From Rhizobium sp. L43 (lineage in GTDB: Bacteria; Pseudomonadota; Alphaproteobacteria; Rhizobiales; Rhizobiaceae): 60,421 bases of DNA. Location: assembly GCF_002531725.1 (NCBI RefSeq), contig NZ_NWSQ01000025.1, positions 1 to 60,421 of the forward strand, written 5' to 3'. The translations under genes were made by a program, and so were the position numbers. The notes below the pieces were generated by a model. The model ran no database searches and was not told the origin of the DNA. It saw only the letters and a program-made list of their open reading frames with translations. Shown piece after piece: positions 9,061-17,460 of this stretch (positions within the stretch are counted from its first letter, which is position 1; every line of letters starts with the position of its first letter).

Positions 9061-9832
9061 CCGTTGGCACCTGCGAAACGCACTTTTCTTGTGCTGTATC
9101 AGAGACTGCGAACGCAGTAGTTCCGCTCTCCCGCTGGGGGCATGTAGTACGTCTGCTTGCCAGATACGAAACATTCGACAGCGCCGCCGCCGCGCCCGCG
9201 TCCTCTAAACGAGGGCCGCGTTCATCGATCTCGCGGCAATAATCGATCAGGGCTTCGATGGTCACCATGAGAAGGTTGTGGCGCGCGGCGAATTCGCTGA
9301 GTTCGGGAAGACGCGCCATAGTGCCGTCGTCGTTGGCGATTTCGCAGATAACACCCGCTGGCTCGAGCCCGGCGAGCCGAGCGAAATCCACCGCGGCTTC
9401 CGTATGGCCGGGGCGTCCGAGAACACCCGACGGGTTTGCCCGCAGGGGGAATATGTGGCCTGGCCGGGACAGCTCCTCCGGCATCGTCGATGCGTTGGCA
9501 AGCGCCCTGATGGTCTTGGCGCGGTCTTCTGCGGAAATACCGGTCGATACGCCTTCTATCAGGTCCACTGAGACCGTGAACGCCGTCTGCATGGAATCCG
9601 AGTTGCGCTCCACCATGAGCGGGATATCCAGTTCGTCCAACCGCTCCCCGGTCAAGGGAACGCAGATCAGGCCGCGCGCATAACGCATCATGAAGGCAAC
9701 ATGATCGTTCGTCACCTTCTCCGCGGCAACGAGGATGTCGCCCTCGTTTTCCCGGTCTTCGTCGTCCACGACGATGATCATCTCTCCGGCGGCGATTGCT
9801 TTAACCGCGCTCTCGATGGAAGCAAACTTCAT
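9029..9832 (-). CDS. ribB: 3,4-dihydroxy-2-butanone-4-phosphate synthase with unusual C-terminal tail
   Basis: This enzyme makes the four-carbon riboflavin precursor from ribulose 5-phosphate. The substrate and metal-binding signatures are intact: DDEDRENEGDI (residues about 22-32), SRPGHIFPLRA and GRPGHTEAAVDFARLAG. The catalytic domain ends near residue 205 (LLMVTIEALIDYC), as in stand-alone RibB. About 60 more residues have no resemblance to the GTP cyclohydrolase II half of RibBA. The last dozen codons and the stop lie in IS6-derived DNA, so the native end was lost or extended. It is the last gene of the ABC-transporter operon, 15 bases after an FMN reductase gene with AAGGAG before its ATG. 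The inferred job is to boost flavin for the island's monooxygenase rather than housekeeping synthesis. Confidence 0.9.
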   Translation of the reverse strand: MKFASIESAVKAIAAGEMIIVVDDEDRENEGDILVAAEKVTNDHVAFMMRYARGLICVPLTGERLDELDIPLMVERNSDSMQTAFTVSVDLIEGVSTGISAEDRAKTIRALANASTMPEELSRPGHIFPLRANPSGVLGRPGHTEAAVDFARLAGLEPAGVICEIANDDGTMARLPELSEFAARHNLLMVTIEALIDYCREIDERGPRLEDAGAAAALSNVSYLASRRTTCPQRESGTTAFAVSDTAQEKCVSQVPTGGTDLGFAVR

Positions 9833-9847
9833 GTTCTTCTCCTTGAA

Positions 9848-10357
9848 CTAACCATGGCCCAGAGTGCGTGCGAGTTGGCGGTCGACCCGCTCCCGAAGTT
9901 CCGCAGATGGTGCCGAATCCGGGAAGTCGCCGTCCATCGCATAGATGAAGTCACCGCGAACCTCGGCTTTGAAGAAGCCCATCAATGAGCGCAGGTGAGC
10001 CTCGACATGCTCGCCATGGGCCTCGGCCTTGCCCGTTGCGAATATCAAAACGGGTCTACCCTGCAGGGCTGTCATTTCGAAGAGGTCGAAAAGATGCTTG
10101 AGAAGACCGGTCATCGAGGACTTGAAGACCGGTGTCCCCACAACGAGGACGTCTGAAGATTGGATTGCGTCAAGAACGTTCGCAAGTCCAGCAGGAGCCT
10201 CCGAACGCCACAGCGTGGTTCCTAACACCGGGAGAACATCGACCAGGTCAAAGAGATACCGGCCGTGGCCGGGCGAGACGCTCGAGAGTGCGTATTCCCC
10301 GAGCGCCCGCGTCTTGGAGGGGCGCGAGACATTGCCGGTTATCGCGACAATCTTCAT
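9848..10357 (-). CDS. NADPH-dependent FMN reductase, SsuE/MsuE type
   Basis: A flavodoxin-like fold enzyme of 169 residues. The N-terminal phosphate loop is of the GNVSRPSKTRAL type. The middle motif GTPVFKSSMTGLLKHLFDLFEMTALQGRPVLIFATG is characteristic of SsuE/MsuE-like reductases, which hand reduced FMN to luciferase-like monooxygenases. It lies between the inner-membrane permease gene and ribB, with GGAGG a few bases before the ATG. A likely electron donor for the RutA-like monooxygenase at 17461-18585, alongside the second, unrelated reductase at 19132-19641. Which reductase serves which step is not decidable from sequence. Confidence 0.87.
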   Translation of the reverse strand: MKIVAITGNVSRPSKTRALGEYALSSVSPGHGRYLFDLVDVLPVLGTTLWRSEAPAGLANVLDAIQSSDVLVVGTPVFKSSMTGLLKHLFDLFEMTALQGRPVLIFATGKAEAHGEHVEAHLRSLMGFFKAEVRGDFIYAMDGDFPDSAPSAELRERVDRQLARTLGHG

Positions 10358-10373
10358 TTTGCCGGCCCTCCGA

Positions 10374-11390
10374 TCAGATCTGGTTGCGGATATGCGGGGT
10401 ACGCGCGTAGACGGCCACCATCGGCACGATCAGCAAACCCACGATCGCCTGTTGCGCGGCAAAGCTGAGGCCGAGCCCGACCAGCAGGGACGTCAATATC
10501 GTCAATACGAGTACCCCGAGAACGGTTGCCCCGTATCCGCCTGCGCCACCGAGCAACGAGGTGCCGCCGATCACAACGGCCGCAACGGTGGTGAAGAGAT
10601 ATGGGTCTCCGACGCCAACGAAGCCGCCGCCGGAAAACCCGAGCAGCAATACGCCCGTCAGTGCCGACATCGCCCCACTGATACCGTGAATGCTGGTCCA
10701 GACCTTGGTTTCGGAAATGCCAAGCCGTGCCGCTGCAGTCCTGCTGCCGCCGACGGCGTAGATGGAGCGGCCGAACCATGTGTTATACAGAGCCCAGATG
10801 GTGACGAGCGTGACGAGGAGCCACACCAGTACCACTGGCGGCAGGGGCAGCCCGAAGGTCTTCCCGTTGAACGCGGCGATATTGCGGAGCCAGTCCGGTA
10901 CGGGGGCGAAAACCGTTCCGCCGTAGTCGGAACCGATGGAGGTGTAGAGTTGTACCGCGCCGACAAATGCGAAGCCGACCCCAAGGGACATGATGAGAGC
11001 CTGGCCCTGCAGCTTGAAGCTCAAAAAGCCGTTCGCAAGCCCGATTGCTGCTCCCAGGAGAACGACCGCTATCACGGCCAGCCAGGCAGGCATCCCGGTG
11101 ACCAACAGGCTTGGGAAGAGAATATTCGCTCCCCCGATGACATATGGAATGGAGAGATCAAGCGCGCCAACCATGGCACATAGCGTCTGTCCCAACGATG
11201 CAAGCCCCAGGAAAGCGGCAAGCAGCAATATCGAACGCGCGTTACGGGGCGAGATAAACCCCGGAACAAGGATCGTACCCAACACGAGAAGTGCGGCAAG
11301 CAGACCAAAGCCAATTACGATGCTGCGCTGAAGCTTTACCGATCGTCCTGTGATTTGGCTCATCGTCTGTTCCGTTGTGAGTGAAGTCAT
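10374..11390 (-). CDS. Sugar-type ABC transporter permease (RbsC family), first of two
   Basis: An inner-membrane protein of 338 residues with about ten hydrophobic segments. It carries the family's conserved loop VVIGGTSLLGGAGGYGATVLGVL near residues 270-295. RbsC-type permeases pair with a two-cassette ATPase of the RbsA type, and here they form a heterodimer with the next permease gene. AGAGGA lies about 7 bases before the chosen ATG. The substrate is unknown; the partner binding protein at 16164-17333 is TorT-like rather than a classic ribose binder. Confidence 0.88.
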   Translation of the reverse strand: MTSLTTEQTMSQITGRSVKLQRSIVIGFGLLAALLVLGTILVPGFISPRNARSILLLAAFLGLASLGQTLCAMVGALDLSIPYVIGGANILFPSLLVTGMPAWLAVIAVVLLGAAIGLANGFLSFKLQGQALIMSLGVGFAFVGAVQLYTSIGSDYGGTVFAPVPDWLRNIAAFNGKTFGLPLPPVVLVWLLVTLVTIWALYNTWFGRSIYAVGGSRTAAARLGISETKVWTSIHGISGAMSALTGVLLLGFSGGGFVGVGDPYLFTTVAAVVIGGTSLLGGAGGYGATVLGVLVLTILTSLLVGLGLSFAAQQAIVGLLIVPMVAVYARTPHIRNQI

Positions 11391-11402
11391 TACCAGTCCT
11401 CT

Positions 11403-12371
11403 CTAGAAAGCCGTGCGCCGGGCCGTCATGAATACGTTGACGAGGAGCGATGCCACGAGGATCAGGCCGAAAGCCATTTGCGTCACGAACCCCGTCACGC
11501 TTCCGAAGCTGAAGGCGGAAAGCAGGTACGAGATGAGGAACATGTTCAGCGCACCAAGCGTGGCCCCCAAAGCTCCTCCTCTCCCGCCAGCCAGGTTTGC
11601 GCCACCGAGCACCAGGGCGGTAACCGCCTGGAGCGTGTAGCTGCTTCCCTGGGTAGGATCGCCAGAAGAGATCAATGCCGTATAGCTGAGCGCGGCAAGG
11701 CCGACGAAGACGCCGCCGAGGAGATGGGCGCAGATGCGTACGGTGTCGACTTTCACCCCGCTCGTGTAGGCCATCCGTTCGTCAGCGCCTGTCATGCGAA
11801 GGTGGGAGTAAAAGGTGGTCCGGCGCATAACGGCCCAAAGAGCCAACGCCGCCAAGACGATGATCAGCACCGGAGATAAGATCGTCGTTCCTGCTCCCCA
11901 CGTCATCATCCAGTCCGGCGCAACGCCGCCCGGCCTTGACATGACCATGAGGTTCAAGCCTGAAAGGACGAGGAAGCTGGAGAGCGTGACGATGATGGGG
12001 GCGACCCGGACGTAGATGATGATGAGCGCCTGCAGCAACTGATACAGTGCGCCGACTGCCACCACCCAGCAAATCACTGCGAGCGGAGACGTGTAACCCC
12101 TTGCTGAGAGCCAGCCGATCAGGGTGACGTTCACGAAACCCATCAGCGGGCCAACGGAAAGGTCGACCGAACCGCGGCCTGCCATCACGATCGGTGTCAG
12201 GGCCAGCGTCGTGAGGATCAAAGGTGCTGCGACGATGATTGCTCCGCCCATTCCGGTTGCGGTGAACAGCCGCGGCGAGAGCACGGCTGCGGCGACGAGC
12301 AACACTCCGAAAAGAACGAGCGGTACGGTCAGCGACCTGTCGAGCGCAGGAAATCCAAAACGTTGCGACAT
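11403..12371 (-). CDS. Sugar-type ABC transporter permease (RbsC family), second of two
   Basis: 322 residues with about nine to ten membrane segments. The BPD_transp_2 signature loop VLGGANLAGGRGGALGATLGAL is near residues 250-275. The start codon shares one base with the stop codon of the upstream ATPase gene (TGATG), so translation is probably coupled. It is homologous to, but clearly diverged from, the permease at 10374-11390, which implies a heterodimeric channel. Confidence 0.88.
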   Translation of the reverse strand: MSQRFGFPALDRSLTVPLVLFGVLLVAAAVLSPRLFTATGMGGAIIVAAPLILTTLALTPIVMAGRGSVDLSVGPLMGFVNVTLIGWLSARGYTSPLAVICWVVAVGALYQLLQALIIIYVRVAPIIVTLSSFLVLSGLNLMVMSRPGGVAPDWMMTWGAGTTILSPVLIIVLAALALWAVMRRTTFYSHLRMTGADERMAYTSGVKVDTVRICAHLLGGVFVGLAALSYTALISSGDPTQGSSYTLQAVTALVLGGANLAGGRGGALGATLGALNMFLISYLLSAFSFGSVTGFVTQMAFGLILVASLLVNVFMTARRTAF

Positions 12372-13930
12372 CAGTGTGCCTTTCTCTCTTTGGAGAATTC
12401 CATGGTGTCGGCAACCGAGCGGCCGAACATTGCAGCGAGAATGGTTTCTTCGTTGATGTCGGGGCCGTCGAGGGAACGATGGATGCTCCCTTTGTGAAAG
12501 ACATCAACGCGATCGGCGAAACCGAGAAACTCTTCGATCTCGCTTGAAAGGTAGATTACCGAGCCGCCACCTTCGGCAAACAGCCGAAGCTCGCGATACA
12601 GGTCGCGTTTGGTGTTGAGGTCCACGCCTCGAGCAGGGTCGTTAAGAACGATCACTCTGGGATCATTGGCGAAGGCACGACCGATCAGGACCTTCTGCTG
12701 GTTACCCCCGGAAAGGGACGTAATGCGGTTGTCCGGGTGCCCGATCTTGACGCGGAGCCGCTCGACCTCCCGGGCAAACGTCTGCTTCAGCCTTTTACGC
12801 CTGATGACACCGAACGGCCCCAGGTTCTTTTGGTAGATACCGATGGCGAGGTTCTCGAAAATGCTCTGCTGTGGGAAAATTCCTTCCCGCTTCCGGTCTC
12901 CGGATACGTACACAATGCCCTTATTCGCGGCGTCGTCGAGCGTGCTGACTTTGACGAGACCGGTGCTTTCCCGATCCAGGATCCGGACCTCCCCTCCGAA
13001 CGGCGACATAATCCTGGCGACCAGTCGCACGAACGCGTCCTGGCCCTGGCCGTCCAGACCCGCAACGCCCACGATAGATCCCTGCGGAAGGACGAAGTCG
13101 AAGGGTTGCGATGCCTCTTGGGGGCGCGCGCCATGCACGGAAAGAACCTCCTTGCGATCACCCGACAGGCCCGCTGCAGACGTTGAAGCGGCGGCGGAAA
13201 TCTGGCGGTCTTGAGGGGTCATCATGCGGAGGAGGTTCGCCTCGGTGATCTCGGATTTCTCAAGGACACCGACGGTGAAACCGTCTCTCAGTATTGTCGC
13301 CCGGTCGGCGATACGGACGAGCTCAGCGATGCGGTGCGTGACGATGATTACCGCGCACCCCTCGGACCGGAGCCGATCGATCTCTTCGTGGAGCCGGACG
13401 GTCGCGTCGAGATCGAGTGCAGCCGAGGACTCGTCCAGGATCAAGACCTTGGGTTTCCTCAGGACGGCGCGGGCGATAACGATCCATTGCTTGATGCTGA
13501 GCGGAAGATCACCGACGTTCTGCCTGAGATCGATATGCTTTCCGACCAGGCGGTCCAGAAGGCTTTGCGCAACGCTTCCACGTTCCTTGGAGGATTTCCG
13601 AAGCGAGAACAGGTCCTCGCTTCCCACGAAAAGGTTGTCGAGGACACTTGCCTCATCGGCGACAAGGACTTCCTGGAAGATCGTAGCGAGACCAACCTCT
13701 TTGGCATCGACTGGCGAGGTGATGGACTTGCCAAGGATTAGGACAGATCCTCCATCGGCAGCGATAACGCCGGACATGATCTTCGCCATGGTGCTCTTGC
13801 CGCTGCCATTCTCGCCAACGATCGCGTGCACCTCTCCTGCCCTGGCGACAAAATCGCATTTCTTCAAAGCCTTCGTTTCGCCAAACGATTTGGCAACGGC
13901 CGTCATGCTTACGGCGACGTCATTCGTCAT
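12371..13930 (-). CDS. Sugar-type ABC transporter ATP-binding protein (RbsA/MglA type)
   Basis: 519 residues from the ATG at 13930, chosen for GGGAGG six bases upstream. There are two fused nucleotide-binding domains. The first has Walker A GENGSGKST, a signature-like LPLSIKQW and Walker B VLILDESSAALD. The second has GLDGQGQD in place of a consensus Walker A, a complete LSGGNQQK signature and VIVLNDPARGVD. This asymmetry, with one degenerate site, is usual for sugar-type importers. It is the first gene of the operon ATPase-permease-permease-FMN reductase-ribB. A strong operator/promoter lies at 14045-14073. Confidence 0.92.
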   Translation of the reverse strand: MTNDVAVSMTAVAKSFGETKALKKCDFVARAGEVHAIVGENGSGKSTMAKIMSGVIAADGGSVLILGKSITSPVDAKEVGLATIFQEVLVADEASVLDNLFVGSEDLFSLRKSSKERGSVAQSLLDRLVGKHIDLRQNVGDLPLSIKQWIVIARAVLRKPKVLILDESSAALDLDATVRLHEEIDRLRSEGCAVIIVTHRIAELVRIADRATILRDGFTVGVLEKSEITEANLLRMMTPQDRQISAAASTSAAGLSGDRKEVLSVHGARPQEASQPFDFVLPQGSIVGVAGLDGQGQDAFVRLVARIMSPFGGEVRILDRESTGLVKVSTLDDAANKGIVYVSGDRKREGIFPQQSIFENLAIGIYQKNLGPFGVIRRKRLKQTFAREVERLRVKIGHPDNRITSLSGGNQQKVLIGRAFANDPRVIVLNDPARGVDLNTKRDLYRELRLFAEGGGSVIYLSSEIEEFLGFADRVDVFHKGSIHRSLDGPDINEETILAAMFGRSVADTMEFSKERKAH

Positions 13931-14468
13931 GCCCATCCTCCCTTTAGGCAGCAGCAAATCGCGCCAGGGCATCCGATGCCCGGCCTCTTGCTGGATTGTG
14001 ACTGCCGTCTTTGAATGCTCCGAGTACTCACCCGGCGAACTGCAGAATGACAGATTGTCTGCTAATCTGTCAATAGAGACGTCATGCCCTTGTCGGGATG
14101 TCGAGTTGGTTTCGATGAAATCACGATGATATGGTCGCTAGACGCCCCGATATTTGCGAAAGCGCGTTGGCACGCACCTGACGTCCGGTCAGTGGTTCTC
14201 AACCGGAACTCGTCCGCCAGATCGGAAGCGATCTGGCGGCCTCCGCTATCAAGCCAAGACCAAAGCGCTGTTGAAGGTGTCCGGTCATGGGAATTACCAT
14301 CGCACCCACTCCGATGAAGGCGACCGTTTCAATTGGGGGATACGTCACAGCCCAACCTCCACGCTTCGAACGCGGCAAGTGCCACTCGATTTAGCCCCTT
14401 CACGGGCGTGCCCGGGCAAACCGCACTCATTGTCGATCAGCCCATAGGGGCGCGCAACCGTGAAAGGA
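13931..14468. other. Long leader region with regulated promoter and a possible gene relic
   Basis: This 538-base gap holds the operator at 14045-14073 and about 110 bases of untranslated leader before the ATPase gene. I see no FMN riboswitch signature in it. On the minus strand at about 14275-14337 there is a 20-residue stretch, TVAFIGVGAMVIPMTGHLQQ. It looks like the NAD-binding start of a 3-hydroxyisobutyrate-dehydrogenase-type enzyme and then breaks up. Nothing else is recognisable. Confidence 0.45.
14045..14073 (-). promoter_or_regulatory. GntR-type operator overlapping promoter of the ABC transporter operon
   Basis: On the minus strand TTGACA (14068-14073) is followed by a 17-base spacer and TCATTC (14045-14050), a plausible sigma-70 promoter. 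The spacer is filled by the shared inverted repeat, with arms TGACAGATT and AATCTGTCA either side of seven bases. Bound repressor would cover the polymerase site. This is the most symmetrical copy in the window together with the one at 25953-25981. Confidence 0.7.
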
Positions 14469-14867
14469 TCACGGGAATTCTTCGAAGTTTTCCTTCGCGG
14501 GGTCGTGGGCAAGCCACGGCGTGGCGTGGGACAGCCAGACGTTGGACATAGGAACTGAACCAGGATCAGTGTCAAAAGTGCCTGCCCGCAGCACCTTCAT
14601 CTCCGGGTTGGCAGGCCGTTCGGCATAAACGTGCGAACCACACCGTGAGCAGAACCACCTCAGTTTTCCAGGCGTCGACTCAAAGCTGTGAAGGACGTCA
14701 TCGCCGGAAATCAGATTAAAGTTCTCACTCTTCACCTTGGCGGCAGTGTTATGATCGGCCGCATGGGACTTTCTGCACGTCTGGCAGAAGCAGTTCCACA
14801 TCGGGCCGTCCAGTTCCGACACTTCGTACTGGACCGCTTTACATTGGCAAGATCCGAGGATCGGCAT
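14469..14867 (-). CDS. GFA-family (glutathione-dependent formaldehyde-activating-like) protein
   Basis: A small zinc-binding protein of 132 residues with the full cysteine pattern of the family: GSCQC near the start, NCFCQTC around residue 30, and FCSRCGSHVY around residue 75. Members of this family are named after Gfa but most have no proven reaction. It follows the aminotransferase gene with overlapping signals. The ATG at 14867 lies 8 bases after AAAGGA, and a TTG at 14873 overlaps the previous stop codon. Its presence beside a zinc alcohol dehydrogenase and MBL hydrolases is compatible with aldehyde or thioester handling, but that is inference. Confidence 0.85.
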   Translation of the reverse strand: MPILGSCQCKAVQYEVSELDGPMWNCFCQTCRKSHAADHNTAAKVKSENFNLISGDDVLHSFESTPGKLRWFCSRCGSHVYAERPANPEMKVLRAGTFDTDPGSVPMSNVWLSHATPWLAHDPAKENFEEFP

Positions 14868-14869
14868 CT

Positions 14870-16081
14870 TCAAAATCCTTTCATTGCTTTATCGAGTTGT
14901 GGCGGTCGCGCGCTCGCGGAAAGCCACCGCTTCAGGTTCCGTGCAGCCTGCCGGATTCTGTCTTCATTCTCCACGAGAGCCAGCCGTACGAATTCGTCAC
15001 CCATCTCGCCGAAACCGATACCAGGCGAAATCGCGACCTGTGCCTTCTCGAGCACGAGTTTCGAAAACTCCAGCGAGCCAAGGTGTCGGAAATCCGGAGG
15101 TATCTTAGCCCATGCGAACATCGTCGCCGCAGGAGCTGGAACGTCGAAACCGGCATCGGCAAAGGTCTTCACCAGTGTATCTCTGCGCGTCTTGTAAATG
15201 TCTCGGGCCCGCGCGGCGTCCTCCCCGTCCGAGTTTAGGGCATGAGCGGCGGCGACTTGGATTGGCGTAAATGCTCCGTAGTCCAGGTACGATTTCACGC
15301 GCGTCAACGCCCGGATGAGGCGTTCGTTGCCCACCGCAAACCCAACGCGCCAACCGGGCATAGAGAATGTCTTCGACATCGAGGAGAACTCGACGGCCAC
15401 GTCGATCGCGCCGGGGACTTCGAGAACAGACGGCGGCGGCGGACCGTCGAAATAGATTTCAGCGTAGGCGATATCCGACAGAACGATGAGATCGTGCTTC
15501 TTCGCGAAGGCGATGACGTCCTTATAGAAGTCGAGCGTCGCGACGCGAGCGGTGGGGTTCGACGGGTAGCTTATGATGAGCGCCAGAGGCTTCGGTACCG
15601 AATGCCGCACCGCCATTTCGAGAGCTTGGAAGAAGGTCTCATCCGGCTCGACCGGTACCGACCTTATCACGCCCCCTGCCATGACAAATCCGAACGTATG
15701 AATCGGATAGGAAGGGTTCGGACAGAGAATGACATCCCCGGGGGCGGTTATGGCCTGCGCCATGTTCGCAAACCCCTCCTTGGACCCGAGCGTTGCAACA
15801 ACCTGGGTATCCGGATCAAGCTTCACATTAAACCGGCGGGCGTAATACGCAGCCTTGGCGCGGCGAAGCCCGATAATGCCCTTGGAAGCCGAATAGCGGT
15901 GCGTGCGCGGATGCTGCACCGCTTCGCATAGCTTGTCCACAACCCAGCTTGGCGTGGGAAGATCGGGATTGCCCATTCCAAGATCGATGATGTCGACTCC
16001 GGCCGCGCGCGCGCTGGACTTGAGACGGTTCACCTGGTCGAAGACGTAAGGAGGCAAACGCTGTATCTTGTGGAATTCCAA
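14870..16081 (-). CDS. PLP-dependent class I/II aminotransferase (AlaC-like)
   Basis: 403 residues from a TTG at 16081, preferred because AAGGAG stands 7 bases upstream and the protein then begins EFHKIQRLPPYVFDQVN, where I expect rhizobial AlaC-like homologues to begin. The fold-type I signature SMSKTFSMPGWRVGF contains the lysine that binds pyridoxal phosphate. IISYPSNPTA and DIAYAEIYFDG hold the cofactor Asp and Tyr positions, and FVRLALVE near the C-terminus holds the carboxylate-binding Arg. Similar proteins transfer amino groups from alanine or related amino acids. In this operon it could remove or add an amino group on a breakdown product. Its operon neighbours are the binding protein upstream and the GFA gene downstream. 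Confidence 0.88.
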   Translation of the reverse strand: MEFHKIQRLPPYVFDQVNRLKSSARAAGVDIIDLGMGNPDLPTPSWVVDKLCEAVQHPRTHRYSASKGIIGLRRAKAAYYARRFNVKLDPDTQVVATLGSKEGFANMAQAITAPGDVILCPNPSYPIHTFGFVMAGGVIRSVPVEPDETFFQALEMAVRHSVPKPLALIISYPSNPTARVATLDFYKDVIAFAKKHDLIVLSDIAYAEIYFDGPPPPSVLEVPGAIDVAVEFSSMSKTFSMPGWRVGFAVGNERLIRALTRVKSYLDYGAFTPIQVAAAHALNSDGEDAARARDIYKTRRDTLVKTFADAGFDVPAPAATMFAWAKIPPDFRHLGSLEFSKLVLEKAQVAISPGIGFGEMGDEFVRLALVENEDRIRQAARNLKRWLSASARPPQLDKAMKGF

Positions 16082-16163
16082 CTTCTGGCTCCTTATCGTA
16101 GGTCCTCCGCGCCGACGGATGAAGCCGGCGCGGAGGTCGCTGGACAACTTGGGAGGTCGTCGA

Positions 16164-17333
16164 TTACTTCTTCGGGCGCCAGGCCAGCGGATCTTCCGGG
16201 CGCTCGAAGTACTGTGCTGCTACGTCCGCGGGCCACCATGCGTCGCCCTTGGGCTCGATCCACGCCGTGGAGTTCGGATCGCAATCTTCCGGAATTGCTT
16301 CCTTCACATCGTCGATCGTGTAGGGAAGAGCCGGTCGCAGGATCGACTGGATCTTCGGCCCCTGGCCTTGGAGTGTCCTCATCATCACGTCCCACACCAG
16401 GCGAGCATCGGCCCGCGGCGGCCAGAAATGGAAGCTCTGGCTGATGAAGTCGGGATTGTTGCGCCAGTAGCACGCCGCCGACGCCTCGCCGCCGAGGACG
16501 ATTGGCATCATGTCGCGCCCGGACTGCTGGACCGCGTTGACGACACCGTTTTCCGACGCCGACTGGACCAGGATACCTGCGATTTCGGTAGGGTTGGTCG
16601 CGAGGAATTTCTGGACTTCGACCTGGGCGACCTGATCGGTCCACTTGCCAGCGACATCGCCCACGACGGTGATGTCCTTATACTCGTCGAACGCCTTCTT
16701 GGCACCGACATTGAAGCTGTCGGACGATGCGAAGCCCGGGATGCCTGAAACCGTCAGGACGTTGCCCTTACCGCCGATTTCCTCCGCCAGCCATTTCGCG
16801 GCCGTGTAACCGCCCTGGGTGTTGTTTTCGGTCGCATTGATCGCGTAGGGCGATGTCACGTAACCCGAGAAGGAGAAAACCGGGACGCCCTTGGAATGCG
16901 CGTATTCGATGGTCTGGTTGATGGCCGTCACGTTCGAGCAGCAGATGATGATGGCATCGACGCCGTCGTCGACCATCTGGCGCATCTGCTGGATTTGCGT
17001 CGCGTCCTTCAGGTCGGACTGCGTGACGACAAGGTCAGATACCAGTCCAGCCTCCTTGTATTTGGGAAGCAGAACCTCGTTCATTTCAGTGAGGATCTGG
17101 GCACGCCACGTGTTGCCGGCATAAGTGGACGCGTAGCCGATTTTCCACGGCGGCGGCCGCTTCGCCACAAAATCCTTGAGCGGCGTACCGCCGAGGGGAA
17201 TTGCCGGGTCCACGAGCTGGTAAAGCTGCTTCTGGTCCGGTGGTAGCGAGTCTAATCCGTCCGCGAATGCGGCGGTGGTCATCAGGCCTAGCCCGATGAT
17301 CACGCTCAATGCGGTGTAAACCTTCTTCAGCAT
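16164..17333 (-). CDS. Periplasmic substrate-binding protein of the ABC importer (TorT-like)
   Basis: 389 residues with a clear signal peptide: KK, a hydrophobic core ALSVIIGLGLMTTAA, then AFADG. A GGAGGAG site lies about 9 bases before the ATG. It belongs to the sugar-binding-like Peripla_BP_4 group, related to TorT. It should capture the substrate and present it to the permeases encoded at 10374-12371, although it sits in the neighbouring monooxygenase operon. That placement links import and oxidation. A nearly full-length paralogue lies at 85-1254. The ligand is unknown. Confidence 0.9.
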   Translation of the reverse strand: MLKKVYTALSVIIGLGLMTTAAFADGLDSLPPDQKQLYQLVDPAIPLGGTPLKDFVAKRPPPWKIGYASTYAGNTWRAQILTEMNEVLLPKYKEAGLVSDLVVTQSDLKDATQIQQMRQMVDDGVDAIIICCSNVTAINQTIEYAHSKGVPVFSFSGYVTSPYAINATENNTQGGYTAAKWLAEEIGGKGNVLTVSGIPGFASSDSFNVGAKKAFDEYKDITVVGDVAGKWTDQVAQVEVQKFLATNPTEIAGILVQSASENGVVNAVQQSGRDMMPIVLGGEASAACYWRNNPDFISQSFHFWPPRADARLVWDVMMRTLQGQGPKIQSILRPALPYTIDDVKEAIPEDCDPNSTAWIEPKGDAWWPADVAAQYFERPEDPLAWRPKK

Positions 17334-17460
17334 GTGTAGGGTCTCCTCCCCTTCGTACATCCGCTACAGCAGTCGACGCCGTTGGCGTCGAGCCACGGAA
17401 TTGGTGAAACGTGTTTCGATTTCGGATCGGTGGCGGGCGGCTTAGCCGCCCGCGGAACGG

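Noticed and set aside
10029..11183. A 384-codon plus-strand open frame opposite the permease and FMN reductase genes
   Set aside because: It lies antisense to well-supported genes, has very low hydrophobicity with many charged residues typical of shadow frames, and no ribosome-binding site.
13931..14040. FMN riboswitch in the leader of the ribB-containing operon
   Set aside because: I looked for the conserved RFN core words and found none.
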